Positions 11,308-22,507 are shown, numbered from the stretch's first letter. The stretch is DNA of 64,000 bases from Hansfordia pulvinata (GCA_006538405.1 BJKQ01000001.1:1426001-1490000); one strand, 5' to 3'. Made by a program: numbers and translations. The notes: generated from the letters alone by a model not told the origin.

Positions 11308-12807
11308 ATGTCGCCTTCTGCCCTGCCCAGCGAGCCCACCGTCGGCTCCGATGGCCCTCGCCAGAAGAGCAAGGCCACCCCCGAAACCCTCACCACCGGC
11401 TGCATCGCCATGGTCATCAAGGACGGACAGCCCCGCCGCGCGGAAATTCTTAGTATAAAGGACACGCGCAGCGGGCGCCAGTACTACTGCAACTTCGACA
11501 ACTTCAACAAGCGTCTCGACGAGTGGGTCCCTGTTAAGCGCATCGACTTTGACCACGATGTCGAGTGGCCCAACCCCGACAAGGACAAGCCCAAGGAGCC
11601 CAAGGCCAAGGCTCCTGCGCCCAAGAAGAAGGCGCCCCCCAAGAACCAGAAACGCCCCTCGAAACGAGAGCAGTCCATCGCCTCTGCGTCCGAGGCGGCC
11701 ACCCCCCAACTGCCCGTGCCCGACCCTCTTGATAGCCAGGCTCAGTCCCAAGCCGGCTCGGCGCCCCGAGACTCGGAACCCAATGCCAGCGCGACGCCCG
11801 GTGCCGCTCCGGCCGACGAGATGGACGTTGACGAGGAGGAAATCACTGTCGAGCCCAAGCAAGAGACTGGGGGATTCAACAGAGAAGCGGAAATTGAAAG
11901 GATGCGAGTGGGTGGTTCCATGACCCAAAACCCGACCGAACTGTCGCGCATTCGCAACATCTCAACGGTCCAGTTTGGCGAGTGGGATCTCAGCCCGTGG
12001 TACTTTTCGCCATATCCCGAGCAATTCACCCAGGAGGATATCATCTTCATCTGCGAGTTCTGCCTCTGCTACTATGCCGACCCGAAATCATTCTCGCGAC
12101 ATCGCGCCAAGTGTACACTCTTCCATCCACCCGGCAACGAACTCTACCGCGACGACTACGTCTCTTTCTTCGAGATTGACGGGCGCCGTCAAAGGACCTG
12201 GTGCCGCAACCTGTGTCTTCTGTCCAAGATGTTTCTGGACCACAAGACGCTGTACTACGACGTGGACCCCTTCATGTTCTACGTCATGACCCAGAGGACC
12301 GAGAAGGGACACCACCTGGTCGGGTATTTCTCCAAGGAGAAAGAGAGTGCCGAGGGCTACAACGTCGCCTGTATTCTGACACTGCCGCAATGGCAGAGGA
12401 AGGGTTTCAGCCGACTCCTGATCCAGTTCTCGTACGAACTGTCCAAGATTGAAGGCAAGCTGGGCTCCCCAGAGAAGCCCTTGTCAGACTTGGGACTGCT
12501 CAGCTACCGCCAGTACTGGTCAGAAAACATCTTGGACCTACTTCTGGACTTCAACGCGCGAGAGGACAAGCCGACAATCGAGACCATCTCTACTGCGCTG
12601 GCCATGACGACGCAGGATGTGGAGCACACGTTGCAGGCGCTGAAAATGCAAGTCTATCACAAAGGCGACCACAAGCTGGTCGTCTCTGAAGCCATGATTC
12701 ACCAGCGCGAGAAGGCCAAGGCCAAGAAGAAGCGGTCTCTGGAGCCCGATCGCATCCAGTGGAAGCCGCCCGTCTTCACGGCTGCATCTAGAACATGGGG
12801 TTGGTGA
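11308..12807 (+). CDS. ESA1: MYST histone acetyltransferase Esa1 (NuA4/piccolo NuA4)
   Basis: Catalytic subunit of NuA4, acetylating histone H4/H2A and needed for transcription, repair and viability. One uninterrupted 499-codon frame. Residues about 25-85 form the chromo-barrel (Tudor-knot) domain (CIAMVIKDGQPRRAEILS, YYCNFDNFNKRLDEWV). A lysine/proline/serine-rich linker follows. The MYST core begins near residue 210 with the C2HC zinc finger CEFCLCYYADPKSFSRHRAKC (Cys249, Cys252). The catalytic cysteine is in NVACILTLP (Cys355), the acetyl-CoA loop in QRKGFSRLLI, the general-base glutamate in SPEKPLSDLG (Glu389), and the autoacetylated lysine context is SKMFLDHKTLYYD. All key residues are intact. 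Intronless here. Confidence 0.97.
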   Translation: MSPSALPSEPTVGSDGPRQKSKATPETLTTGCIAMVIKDGQPRRAEILSIKDTRSGRQYYCNFDNFNKRLDEWVPVKRIDFDHDVEWPNPDKDKPKEPKAKAPAPKKKAPPKNQKRPSKREQSIASASEAATPQLPVPDPLDSQAQSQAGSAPRDSEPNASATPGAAPADEMDVDEEEITVEPKQETGGFNREAEIERMRVGGSMTQNPTELSRIRNISTVQFGEWDLSPWYFSPYPEQFTQEDIIFICEFCLCYYADPKSFSRHRAKCTLFHPPGNELYRDDYVSFFEIDGRRQRTWCRNLCLLSKMFLDHKTLYYDVDPFMFYVMTQRTEKGHHLVGYFSKEKESAEGYNVACILTLPQWQRKGFSRLLIQFSYELSKIEGKLGSPEKPLSDLGLLSYRQYWSENILDLLLDFNAREDKPTIETISTALAMTTQDVEHTLQALKMQVYHKGDHKLVVSEAMIHQREKAKAKKKRSLEPDRIQWKPPVFTAASRTWGW

Positions 12808-13030
12808 GCTGGTGATTGGCGAACGTTGGTCTGGGGCATTTCCTCTCGGGAGTTTGGTCAGTTGTGCACCGTATGTAGAAAGAATGATACCCTTTGCTCT
12901 TCATCTCGCGACCCAGTCTTATCTAGGCGGTTGTGCTGCCCGAGAACGTAAGCAAGAATGTCTGCGTTTCCTCGTAATCGGCATCCCTAGTCCACGGGCC
13001 ACCCCTCGAACATCCTGACATCCTGGCGCC

Positions 13031-15103
13031 TTATTTGACGGCGCCAATGTCGACGCCCCCAGACTCATGCCGGCCGCTGCCGCCCGGCACGCCCTCCTCG
13101 CGCAGCCGGCGCACCACGCGGGCCAGCCGCTCCATGCCCTCGACCAGGTCCTCCTCGTCCTCGTACGCGAAGCACAGGCGGATGTCGCGGTCGAAGCGCG
13201 CCGCCGCCTCGTCGCCGCGCACCTCGAACAGCCCGCCGTGCCCGATCATGAGGGACTCGTCCTCGCGGCACCTCTCCGCCACGACGCTGGCGGGGGGCAG
13301 GGGGTGCGCGAACCGCCGCCGCCGCCGCCGCCGCCGCTGCTGCTGCTGACCGACCTCGTCGTCGTCGTCGTCCTCGTTGTCAAACTTGAGCCAGAGGAAG
13401 AACCCGCCAAACACCTCGCCCGGCTCCGAGGCGCCGACGGCCCGAACGCCCAGCGGCGCGAGCAGCGCCTTGGCGGCGCGCAGGACCAGGGCGTGCCGCC
13501 GGCGGTACGCGGGCCGCAGCTGCGAGACGACGTGGCGATCCAGCAGGCTCCTCCTGCTGGTGCTGGTGCTGGTGCCGCCGCACCCCCCGGGAGGGGAAAG
13601 AGGAGGAGGAGGCGGCGACGCGAGCATCCCGCAGATCGCGGTGGCCGCGACGAGCTGGCTGGCCGCGCCCCCCGAGGCCGTGGACCCGGTGCGCCCCAGG
13701 CCGGCGGCCAAGTCGGGCGACGACGCCGTCCAGCCCGTCCGCGCCCCGGGCCCCACGAGCTTGCTGAAGGAGCCGTTGGACACGACGTTGCCGAACGTCT
13801 TCTTGCCGCTGCCGCTGCCGCTGCGCGAAGGGCCCTCCCGCCGCGTCGCCCGGGCGTCCAGGTCGACCAGCCGCGGGAGCAGGGCACGCGACATGTCCGG
13901 GTCCGGGTCCGAGTCCGAGTCCCAGTCTTTGCCGTCGCTATTCTTCCCACCGCCTGTGTTAGGGGCGGACGACGGTTGAGGGGGCGGGTTGACCAGGGCC
14001 CAGCCGTCGCTCGTTGTTGTTGTGGTAGTTGTGCTGCTGCTGGTGTTGCTCTCGCCGCTTCCGCCCGCGCCCTCGCCTTCGCCCTCATCGCAGCCGTTCC
14101 CTCCCCCGACACCACCACCACCACCAGCAGCAGGCCGCAAGCCCTCCATCTCCTGCTGCCCCGGGACCCGCCACTGCAGCATGTCGTACACGTCGTCGGC
14201 GATGACGAGGGCGTCGAGCCGGCGCGCCAGCGCGACGAGCGCCTCGCGGCGCCGCAGCGAGGTCGTCCGGCCCGACGGGTTGGAGAAGGAGGGCACGCAG
14301 TAGATGACGTGCCTGTAGAGCTTCCTGTCCGGGCCCGGGTCCTTGAAGCTTCTTGGGAGAGGGCGTCGGTGGTGGCGGCCTTGCGCTTCTCCCTTCTCGT
14401 CCTCCTCGTCCTCCTCGTCCTCCTCCTTGCCCTCCCATTCTTCGTCCGCAGCCACCATCAGCCTCTCCAGGGCCTCCACGTCCACGCCCTCGGCGTCCTC
14501 GGGCGCCGCGCGCAGCCTCAGCCCCGCGTCCGCCAGGATCGGGCACATGAGGAAGTAGCACGGCGCGACGACCCAGGCCGCCCGCGTGTACGCCGGGTCC
14601 GTGAAGCTCTGCAGGATGCAGGCGACGGCCTGGCTGGCCCCGCCCGTGATGGTGATGCGCGACGGGTCGGCGAGGTCATCATCGTCTTCGTCGTCGTCGT
14701 CGTCATCGGCATCGTTGTCACCACTTGAAGGTAAGCTGCTGCTGCTGCTGCTGGGGTGGTGCGGCCGGCGGTAAAAGTCCGCCAGCCACTCGGCCACGCC
14801 CTCGCGCAGCGGCTCGTACCCCTCGTCCGGCCCGTACAGCAGGGCGGGGACGGCGACGGCCGGGTCCGCCAGTGCCGAGGCCGTCGCCTCGCGCACCGCG
14901 GCCACGGGCAGCAGCGACGTCGAGGGCCAGCCGCGGAGCAGGTTGATGGGCTTCTTGCCCCCGCCCTCCGCCCCCGCAAAGGCCGATGCGTTATTGGACT
15001 GCACCTTGCGCCGGGGCCTGGGCGGTTGTCGCTGCTGCTGCTGCTGCGCCTGCGGCTCTGATGGAGAAGGTGGTGATTCACGCGCCATGGCTTCTGCGAG
15101 CAT
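13031..15103 (-). CDS. PLP-dependent class I/II aminotransferase with large low-complexity inserts
   Basis: Fold-type I aminotransferase, probably acting on an amino acid/2-oxo acid pair (2-aminoadipate/kynurenine-type subgroup); substrate not deducible. Start set at 15103; an internal ATG at 15088 is equally plausible. About 690 residues, clearly longer than the usual 450-500. Family marks are INLLRGWPSTSLLP, ITGGASQAVACIL (cofactor-phosphate region), YCVPSFSNPSGRTTSLRRR, VIADDVYDMLQW (Asp to the pyridine nitrogen) and SFSKLVGPGARTGW with the Schiff-base lysine near residue 448. Inserts rich in Asp, Gly, Ser and Thr sit between these blocks (for example a Thr7 run and an EGEGEGAGG stretch). 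They keep the frame open, so they are either real insertions or unspliced in-frame introns. Convergent with ESA1. Confidence 0.85.
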   Translation of the reverse strand: MLAEAMARESPPSPSEPQAQQQQQRQPPRPRRKVQSNNASAFAGAEGGGKKPINLLRGWPSTSLLPVAAVREATASALADPAVAVPALLYGPDEGYEPLREGVAEWLADFYRRPHHPSSSSSSLPSSGDNDADDDDDDEDDDDLADPSRITITGGASQAVACILQSFTDPAYTRAAWVVAPCYFLMCPILADAGLRLRAAPEDAEGVDVEALERLMVAADEEWEGKEEDEEDEEDEKGEAQGRHHRRPLPRSFKDPGPDRKLYRHVIYCVPSFSNPSGRTTSLRRREALVALARRLDALVIADDVYDMLQWRVPGQQEMEGLRPAAGGGGGVGGGNGCDEGEGEGAGGSGESNTSSSTTTTTTTSDGWALVNPPPQPSSAPNTGGGKNSDGKDWDSDSDPDPDMSRALLPRLVDLDARATRREGPSRSGSGSGKKTFGNVVSNGSFSKLVGPGARTGWTASSPDLAAGLGRTGSTASGGAASQLVAATAICGMLASPPPPPLSPPGGCGGTSTSTSRRSLLDRHVVSQLRPAYRRRHALVLRAAKALLAPLGVRAVGASEPGEVFGGFFLWLKFDNEDDDDDEVGQQQQRRRRRRRRFAHPLPPASVVAERCREDESLMIGHGGLFEVRGDEAAARFDRDIRLCFAYEDEEDLVEGMERLARVVRRLREEGVPGGSGRHESGGVDIGAVK

Positions 15104-15507
15104 GAAATACGATCTTGAGGACTTGTCGGATGTGAAGCAGTACTGTATGGAGTACAGACAACGAAGGACGGACCGCAAATTTAGGCTCGGTGGGATGCGG
15201 TGTTCACTGCGAAATAGTTCGGGCCGCCGGTTGCGACATCGATCGGTCCCACCCCCGCCCTGTAGCTCGCGTTTAGCTTCCATGTTGAAACGGGCATTTT
15301 GCACGGTCAGGCGATTTCATCTCATTCTCAGTCAAATGCACCACCTTCTCATGGCACAGTGTGTGCACAGCTCGGGGCTTTAGTTTCTAATTAGAGGTAT
15401 GGTATTGCCGACTCGCGTGGGATGGAATTGAACGGTGATGAATTAGAATGATAATATGTACCTCGTTATAAACCCGTTCATGTTCACGTTGTCATCATCG
15501 GATGCAT
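15104..15507. other. Spacer between aminotransferase and GH125 genes
   Basis: Lower G+C than the flanks. It holds the aminotransferase promoter and the GH125 3' end; nothing else seen. Confidence 0.5.
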
Positions 15508-17413
15508 CTAATATATTTCATAGCTCTCTCCGTCTTTAAATACCAAGTGCGGCTTTCTCTTGGCAAGGTCAAGGATGGTCCCAGCGAAAACGCCATTGGC
15601 CCTGTGACGTCACGTTAGTAAATCAAATGTACGATCAGTGGACGGATGGGAAAGCATGCTGCGGTTGCACTTACAAGCAAACCAGCTCCCTGCGGCTCGG
15701 TGTCAGTAAGCAATTCCATCATTGTGGGCAGGCAGGCAGTAGACTTACGGGTATATGAGCTGATTCTGTTTACGTCAATGCTCTCGTGGACCAAACCGAG
15801 CTTGCTAGATTTCAAGACGTAACTCAGGCAATCTTGAATCTCGGCATCGTCAGATGATGTTTGAGCCTGTAGAAGAAGACTCATTGGCCAAGCATTCTCA
15901 ACGCCAATATGAGGGCCTGTGGGCTCAATCAGCATACTTGATCCCAGAGGCGGGGACAGAAGCGGGGCAACTCACCGCCAATGCCGTGGAAGTCTTTGCC
16001 AGTCAGGTAGTAGGGGTTAGATGACCTGTCAAGGATCATCTTGCGCGTGTTCTGATATGTGTCATCCGAGACATCAACGAATCCCATCATGGGCATTGCC
16101 AGCAAGGACGGCACATTGGCATCGTCCATAAGAATGGTAGACCCGTAGCCATCGACCTCGTATGCGAAAACTCGACCGTATTTAGCATGGTTCACAACAC
16201 CATGTTTCCAAATGCCCTCCGTGATGGATTGACTCCATCCATCCAACTTCTGAGCGAGGGATTCCTGGTCGGCGCTGCGCAGAATCTTCGCAGTCCGGGC
16301 CAGCTCCACGGCCATCATGGCGTTTCCTGGGATGAAGAAGCCTAGAATCGTGGCATCATCACTGGGGCGGAAAGCCGAGCGCACCAGACCCGTGCCGCTG
16401 TTGAGGGGGTTGCCCACGCCATTCAGGTTGAGTGTCTCGGTGCCGAGCTGCGTGGTACGGCTGAACGTGTACTGGTTGCGACGGAAGCGGCCCGTCTCGG
16501 GATCGAACGTGGAGCGAGACTGCTGCTGGAGAACAGCCAGGACATTCTCCAGCGCGAGATACCACCGAGAAGTCAGGAACTCGGTGGACCCGGTGTGGTT
16601 ATGGAAGTCGTTGGCCAGACTCAGAAAATGCGCGAGCGAGTCAATCTCGTACTTGCACTCAAAGACCTTGGAGGGCTCGTACAGGGGATGGACAGTGTCG
16701 TCTTGGCCGTTGCTAGCGGGGACAAGCCACTGATGGGGGAGGCTGGAAGGCATTGCAGTAGGGCGACTCGATCATGTACTCGGACTGGGTGTTGATGGCG
16801 CCAAGGAGAAGCTGGTGAATGGCAGGGTCGTGTTTAGCCAAAGGATGGAGGATGGCCAGGGAGGCAGTCGAGTCTCTGGCCCACATGGCGAGGATGTCGC
16901 CGGTAATCACAAAGGTATGTGGCCCTTTCCATTTGACACCGCCTCCATGATCAGCGTCGAGAGGCTTGGCTTTCCCGTCGTTGCCTGTCGTGTGGAATTT
17001 GATGGTGGTATCCGTGGTGGAGGGGAAGGCGTTCTCGAACAAGCGAGCGAGGTCGGGGTCCTTCATGCGGGAAGTGACCTGGTTGATAACGGTCTCTATA
17101 GTCTCGGATTTGAATGTACGACACCTAGGATCGGGGCGCTGGAAGGGGAGGCCCATTGGGCCTTGGCTGAGGGGCCGGCTGCGGAAAAATCTCAAGGTGA
17201 GCAGATGCGCGAGGCGGGGCAGCGAGGGCTGGTTGCAGGGACTGACTGAGGAAAGGCGGAATAATGCGTGTATTCGGGGCATGCTTCGAGGTATTCCTGG
17301 TCGGAGGCGTGGATAGGAACCTGGTCTGGGGGGCTGTCGGCAACTGCTGGGGAGGAGAGCAGCAGAAGTGTGCTGGTAGCCGCCACGAGGGCTTGCAGGG
17401 TGCGTCTCGCCAT
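15508..17413 (-). CDS. Secreted GH125 exo-alpha-1,6-mannosidase (Mug157-like), two frame breaks
   Basis: Glycoside hydrolase family 125 enzymes trim alpha-1,6-linked mannose; this copy is secreted or enters the secretory pathway. The N-terminus MARRTLQALVAATSTLLLL is a signal peptide. Exons: 17413-17247, 17178-15976, 15916-15749, 15689-15675 (15 bases) and 15601-15508. Family blocks in order: LPFQRPDPRCRTFKS, ITGDILAMWARDSTA, ECKYEIDSLAHFL, NQYTFSRTT, GLVRSAFRPSDDAT, MDDANVPSLLAMP, NPYYLTGKDFHGIGG, GPHIGVENAWPMSLLLQA and GLVHESIDVNRISSYT. Two single-base problems exist. Near 16725-16745 the frame jumps by +1 in a C5 run. At the last acceptor (15600-15602) one G is missing if the conserved WANGVFAGTILDLA end is to be read. 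With both corrected, all phases agree. Confidence 0.85.
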
Positions 17414-19404
17414 GGCCGAGGGCGGAGAGGCTATCGTCGCAATGGAGAGACAAGAGAGGTCGCGATCGCGGGGGCGCGGAGGGGAACGCGAGCCGTGGTG
17501 TTTAACTACTCGTAGACCCTGACGATGGGCGTGGGCGGGGGGCCGGTGGGATCACGTCGCGAGAAACAGGAGGGCACGTTTCGGCCAGGGGCGCGAATGG
17601 AATATCGACACCGATACGCAGCGATCGAGGCCAGGCGACGGGCGTTCAGGGGCACGATTGGTGAGCGGTAGGATGGATGGTGGTGCAAAGCCCGGGCGGA
17701 AGGGGCCGCGAAGGATGGCGTCGAGGTGCAAAGGTGTGCGAAAGCAGGTAGTGAGAGTGATCCGCGCGGCTCAGGAATGAGGTTGTGAGGGGCCGTATGA
17801 GGTATAGATCGGCAGAGGTGGTGAGCACGCGCTCTCAGATGCATACGAGTACACGCGCGCTCGGCAGCTATCGCGCAAATTCAAAGGGCCGACACGAGCA
17901 GAGAGCAGTGTGGTGGCTGAGTGTGCGAGCAAAGGTCGAGTAGTAAGAGAATCTTATGGGCAGGCGAGGAATCGTTGAATCGATACTGCCTCTGTCATAT
18001 GGGAAGAGAGTTGAACATCAGCCTGCGGCCCTTGATAAGCCAGCTCTCAGCTCGAGATATACTCGTAAGCAGTGGCAGGGGAGCTACGAGTATGGATACT
18101 GCTACCGGGGCGTTCCTTCCCGGCAGGAGTAACGCATAATGTCTCTCGTGAATGTCGGCAGTGGCGGCCTGTCTTGCTACCTGTTTCCCGAGTCGCTCCT
18201 GCTTCACTTCGCGTTGGCCTCTGTCGCCACTGGGATGCATCGCCAATCAGGTCGCTGCAGGTCGAATTTCGGTCTTCTGACATCATTGCTGTCGCCCGCA
18301 CTGTACGCGCTCGCCGGGTGATACCAATGTTTGTACAGTGCTTGTTCGGGCCCTTACCTTACCTGCTCTGGCCTCACAGCTCCGGTGTGACGCCCCGGCG
18401 GGCAACAGACTAGGACCGCTGGTTCAGTTCACCTTGGCTTTTCTTCTTAGCCATCGCGTCCCGGTGGCAAGTCGATACCTGCCAAGGCCCATGGTGTAGT
18501 CATCATGGCCCTTCTCGAACCCTGAAGATCCGGGACAGAACCGATGGCCTCGCTGGATGGCGTTCTTGGCCCAGTAAGCACGTGGCACATGCCCGCATCA
18601 ACACGAGCCGCACCACTCGCCTACGTGAGACCCTGCTGCCCACGTTGTTTTCTAGGCGTAGTAAGTAACAGGCTGAATATTTGACGTGAATTTTTGCGTC
18701 AATTCGAGACACGTGCGCGGGCGGAAAAAGGATAGAAAGCAATATTGAGCTGCGGGAGGTTCATGTCGGTTCCTAAAGGAGCATCAAATGGTGTACATAC
18801 CTCTTAATAGGTAGCTGTCGTACTCGAGACCAGACTCGCCTCACGGCACCCACGTACATTGAACATTGAACCCAATCCCATGAATACGTGCATGTACCGG
18901 TCGAATCGCGCCGTTGGACATCCAATCCGTTCTATCTCGTTACATTAGGTACCTACCAAAGTTTCGGCGATTTCCATTTCTAATTGGTGCTGGCGAGGTG
19001 CTGCCCATGTACATCAATCAATGTACCTGGCACTTGCAGTGGTGAGTTGCTGGGCAAGAAGGACCCTTATTAAGTTGTGACGAAACCCGCCGAGGAAGGT
19101 GCGGCTGCGGCTGCTGCCGGCTCCACCGAAAAAAGCAGCGCCGGCTCTCCGGCGGTCGTCGGAGCTGTTCCGCTGTCGCAATGCGCCAAAAGACTCACCA
19201 GGCCGGTCGCCTGTACCCTCACCTTGCACTCTCGCCTTTCGCACCCCCAGCTCACCTCCACCACCCCCGCCCAGCCATTGAGCCCCCGCCATGGCAAGTG
19301 ACGTCCACACGCCCTCACCGTAACCGCCCACAGCTCCGCACGATCCTCCTTCGCTCCCGTCCGTCCGTCCGTCTGCTCGTGCTCGCCGCGGCCCTGCGTC
19401 AGCC
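17414..19404. other. Divergent promoter region, GH125 and PANC
   Basis: Nearly 2 kb without a supported gene. Several ACTCGTA/TACGAGT words occur (near 17510, 17845, 18058, 18085). The strand-minus open frames here are 5' leader or antisense noise. Confidence 0.5.
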
Positions 19405-20690
19405 ATGCTGGCGCCGCCCGTCTCCCGCGCCCGTCTTGCCCTTGCGCTGACGGGCGCCGGCTCCCGCTCCCGCCTTCTCGCGGGTGCCTCCGTCGGCACC
19501 TCCGCCGCCGTTGCCACCGCTTCTCTCTCCACCCGCCCGACTCCGAACCGCGCCGCCCCCGTTGCCGCCGCCACCGCAGTGGCCCCCGGCGGCGGGCCCC
19601 CTCCCGCACCATGGCCAGCGCCTGCCGCACCACCAACCGCAACGAATCGATCCCGTCCTCTCCGATCCGCGTCCTGCGCTCTGTCCAGTCCCTCCGCCGC
19701 TGGCGCAAGCCGCACGCCCTCGACCACCGCATCGTCGGGCTCGTGCCCACCATGGGCGCCCTGCACGAGGGCCACTTGTCGCTGATCCGCGCCGCCGCCC
19801 GCGAGTGCCACCACGTCGTCGTCAGCATCTACGTCAACCCTGCCCAGTTCGGCATCAAGGAGGACCTGGCCTCATACCCCGTCACCTGGGACTGGGACTG
19901 CCGCACTCTCGCCGCCCTCGACCGCGAGCTGGCCGACGACGGCGGCAACCTCGGCCGCATCAGCGCCGTCTTCGCCCCGACCACCCCGGACATGTACCCC
20001 TCAGGCTTCCCCGGCCAGGAGCCCGACTCCAAGGGCAGCTTCGTCGTCATGACCCCCGTCAGCGAGCTGCTTGAGGGCACCACCCGCCCCACCTTCTTCC
20101 GCGGCGTGGCCACCGTCTGCATGAAGCTCTTCAACGCCGTCCAGCCCGACCGCGTCTACTTTGGCCAGAAGGACGTGCAGCAGACCGTCGTCATCCGCAA
20201 CATGGTCCGCGACTTCCTCCTGCCCACCACCGTCGTGGTGGAACCCACCGCCCGCGACGCCGACGGCCTGGCGCTCAGCTCCCGCAACGTCTACCTCGGC
20301 GCCCGCCGTCGCCAGCTGGCTACCGTCCTCAGCCGTGCCCTCCGCGCCGCCGAGGCCCAGTACCGGGACGCCCGCAGCCTCGGCCGCAGTGCCATTCTCG
20401 ACGCCGCCCACCGTGTCCTCGACGACACGCTGCGCAAGCAGATGGCCCTGAGCCCCGCGGACCGCGTGCGCTACGAGGTCGACTACATCTCCCTAGCCGA
20501 CCCGGATTCCCTGCAGGAGATCGCCGCGGTCGACCCGCGCGCGGGGGGCGTCCTAAGCGGCGCCATCAAGATGCTGCCCGTTGAGGAGTCCAGACCGGGC
20601 GAGGATCTGGGCCACAGCGGCGGGCCATCTGTCCGCCTCATCGACAATATTGTGCTCCAGCCCACTGTTCGGCAAATAGGCAGCGCTTGA
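19405..20690 (+). CDS. Pantothenate synthetase (pantoate--beta-alanine ligase)
   Basis: Joins pantoate and beta-alanine with ATP to make pantothenate, the CoA precursor. The catalytic frame is open from 19611 to 20690 (359 codons if the ATG at 19611 is used). Motifs: VGLVPTMGALHEGHLSLI (HIGH-like ATP site), VVVSIYVNPAQFG, RPTFFRGVATVCMKLFN, DRVYFGQKDVQQ, ARDADGLALSSRNVYL. An ATG at 19405 in the neighbouring frame opens an arginine-rich, acid-free stretch (MLAPPVSRARLALALTGAG, then STRPTPNR) that looks like a mitochondrial presequence. It runs to the point where the catalytic frame begins with RTMASA, a layout I recall in fungal homologues. One missing base between about 19555 and 19607 would fuse them into 428 residues. 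The catalytic part is certain; the N-terminus is inferred. Confidence 0.9.
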
Positions 20691-21111
20691 ACGGCCGGTG
20701 CGTTGAGAGGGGGTTCTAGGAATTGGCAGCGGAGGACGAGCTACTGTTCAACGAAATTACACGTGGGGAACCATAAGCCTGGCCGGCGTCCGAGGGTTAC
20801 AGTGTATTACGTAATGGGTGGTCGCATCCATCCCATTCCACGCAAGAGGTTGGTTTAATTTGAAGAGCCGGCTTATTGATCGACTCTGGCAACTTCGAAA
20901 ATGAGTGCACTGCTCGATTGACAGGAGGCGCAAGGGTGTTATCGCGGCAGTCTGCCAATCTCTTCCGGGGAGGACCCAACGTGAGCCGAATAAGAGCCAC
21001 CGGCAGTTCGCGACATCGCCTCGGGCTCCCCGGGAAGTCGTTCCTCTGGGGACCATACGTGCGCTCGCGTCCACGCCTTACACAGTCGTAGCGGTTACTT
21101 GAATGAGCCAA

Positions 21112-21213
21112 GTAGCACCTTTACAAATAGACACAGTGGCGCGATGCTCTTCGCCACCCGGCAGGTAGCACCTCTACGAATCGACACAGCGGCGCGATGC
21201 TCTTTGGCCACCC
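21112..21213. repeat. Diverged 53-base tandem duplication
   Basis: Copies at 21112-21159 and 21165-21213 share GTAGCACCT, GACACAG and GGCGCGATGCTCTT. Most differences between them are C/T or G/A. Confidence 0.85.
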
Positions 21214-21298
21214 ACCATCGGCGTGGCGCATATTGAGCTGTAATTTAGGCAAGATGTCAGACTGCCGACGTGACTAGTGTCCAGCCGCACCCCGAGAT

Positions 21299-21353
21299 AG
21301 ATCATCGGATGGGTACAGCCGCCTATTGAAGTAGATCATCGGATGGACACAGC
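21299..21353. repeat. Short tandem duplication
   Basis: TAGATCATCGGATGG occurs at 21299 and again at 21332, each followed by an ACAGCC-containing tail. Confidence 0.8.
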
Positions 21354-22507
21354 CTCTTGTCAAGCCCCATCCCCGCCCCCCTGTCGCCTCCCCCCGGCGG
21401 GCCCTCGGCACGACCGACCGTGGGGTGAAGATGGCCTTCACAGCCTCGCGATCCGCCTTGGTTTGCCGCGGGTCAGAGCTCCTCCTTGGTCTGCCCTGCC
21501 GCGGGGCGGAGCGTCTCGTTCACTGCAGGGCGGAGCGCCCCAACATTTCACGTACTCGTCCCTGAATTGGCGCGTTCATAGTGGTTCTGCGCACGCCATG
21601 TAGGCTCTACAGACTGGGCCGATGGCATATTCTCAGGGAGGGCTCCTTTCAGGCGTCACATTAAACCGACTATTCGGGGCAGAAGACTTCAGCGGCCCAG
21701 CACGCCGGGGTGAGGGTGGGAGGAAAACATTGCCATGTCGAGGCTAGTAGTCATTGCCACATTCCTCATGGCTAATATCCGCGACACGACTCGCTTCGAA
21801 CCAAGTTCCTGTATGCGCGCTCTGGACGACAGAGGAAATGCCAGGCTAAGCAGACTCCGGAGGATCCTCTCAATTGCCCCCGAGGCTTTGTAGGGCCCCT
21901 CCAACCCTGCAGTCCGCGGACGTCTCATTGGTCCGGCACCAGCGAGCGGGCAATGTCTTGCGCGGACTAATAGTGAGTAAGCCGACTGCGGCCCCACCGA
22001 AGAACACGGGAAGAGGTTATTGCCGTCGAAATACTCCAGCGTGCTCACCAGCAAAGCCACGGAGCGGTGTTTCTCTGCCGCCAAATTAGGAACATCGGAG
22101 GCGGTGACTGTGGCGGTAGCGAGAAATGGCAATATCTATCAGTGACGCATCGAGACATCCTGCTCGGTTGAGACGAGGCCATGTTACCTAACTTGTGCGA
22201 GACGCCACCGACTCGCCATTTCGCCTTCTGATACAAATCGATGGTATGTCTCGAAATCCTCCACTTTGCCTTGCCCAAGGTCCAAAATGTGCCTCTCGCT
22301 CTTGCCTTGCCTGATGGACGTCTCGTTGCTGCCTAGCCGTGGCTCAACGGTGGCATGGCGGACAATGCGATGCCGGCTGCGCCTGGAGATTTTTGCTATA
22401 AGTAAAGGTAATGTAGGTACCCAAGCGTCCCTTGAGCGTGCCCTCAGGCCGTACTGGATCTGCTCATCAGTCTCCCTTCTTGTGACCACTGGATATCGTC
22501 ACTTGCA

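Larger units (their letters stand above)
20691..22507. other. Intergenic with diverged tandem repeats
   Basis: No supported gene. It contains the 53-base tandem pair at 21112-21213 and a second short tandem at 21299-21353. A further stretch (21480-21545) repeats GGGCGGAGCG. The open frame at 21689-22132 (-) has no recognisable features. Confidence 0.5.

Noticed and set aside
13067..14728. 553-codon plus-strand frame opposite the aminotransferase
   Set aside because: It mirrors the G+C-rich, triplet-repetitive coding strand; no domain and no gene-like composition.
21689..22132. 147-codon minus-strand frame
   Set aside because: No recognisable features and it lies in the relic-like repeat region.
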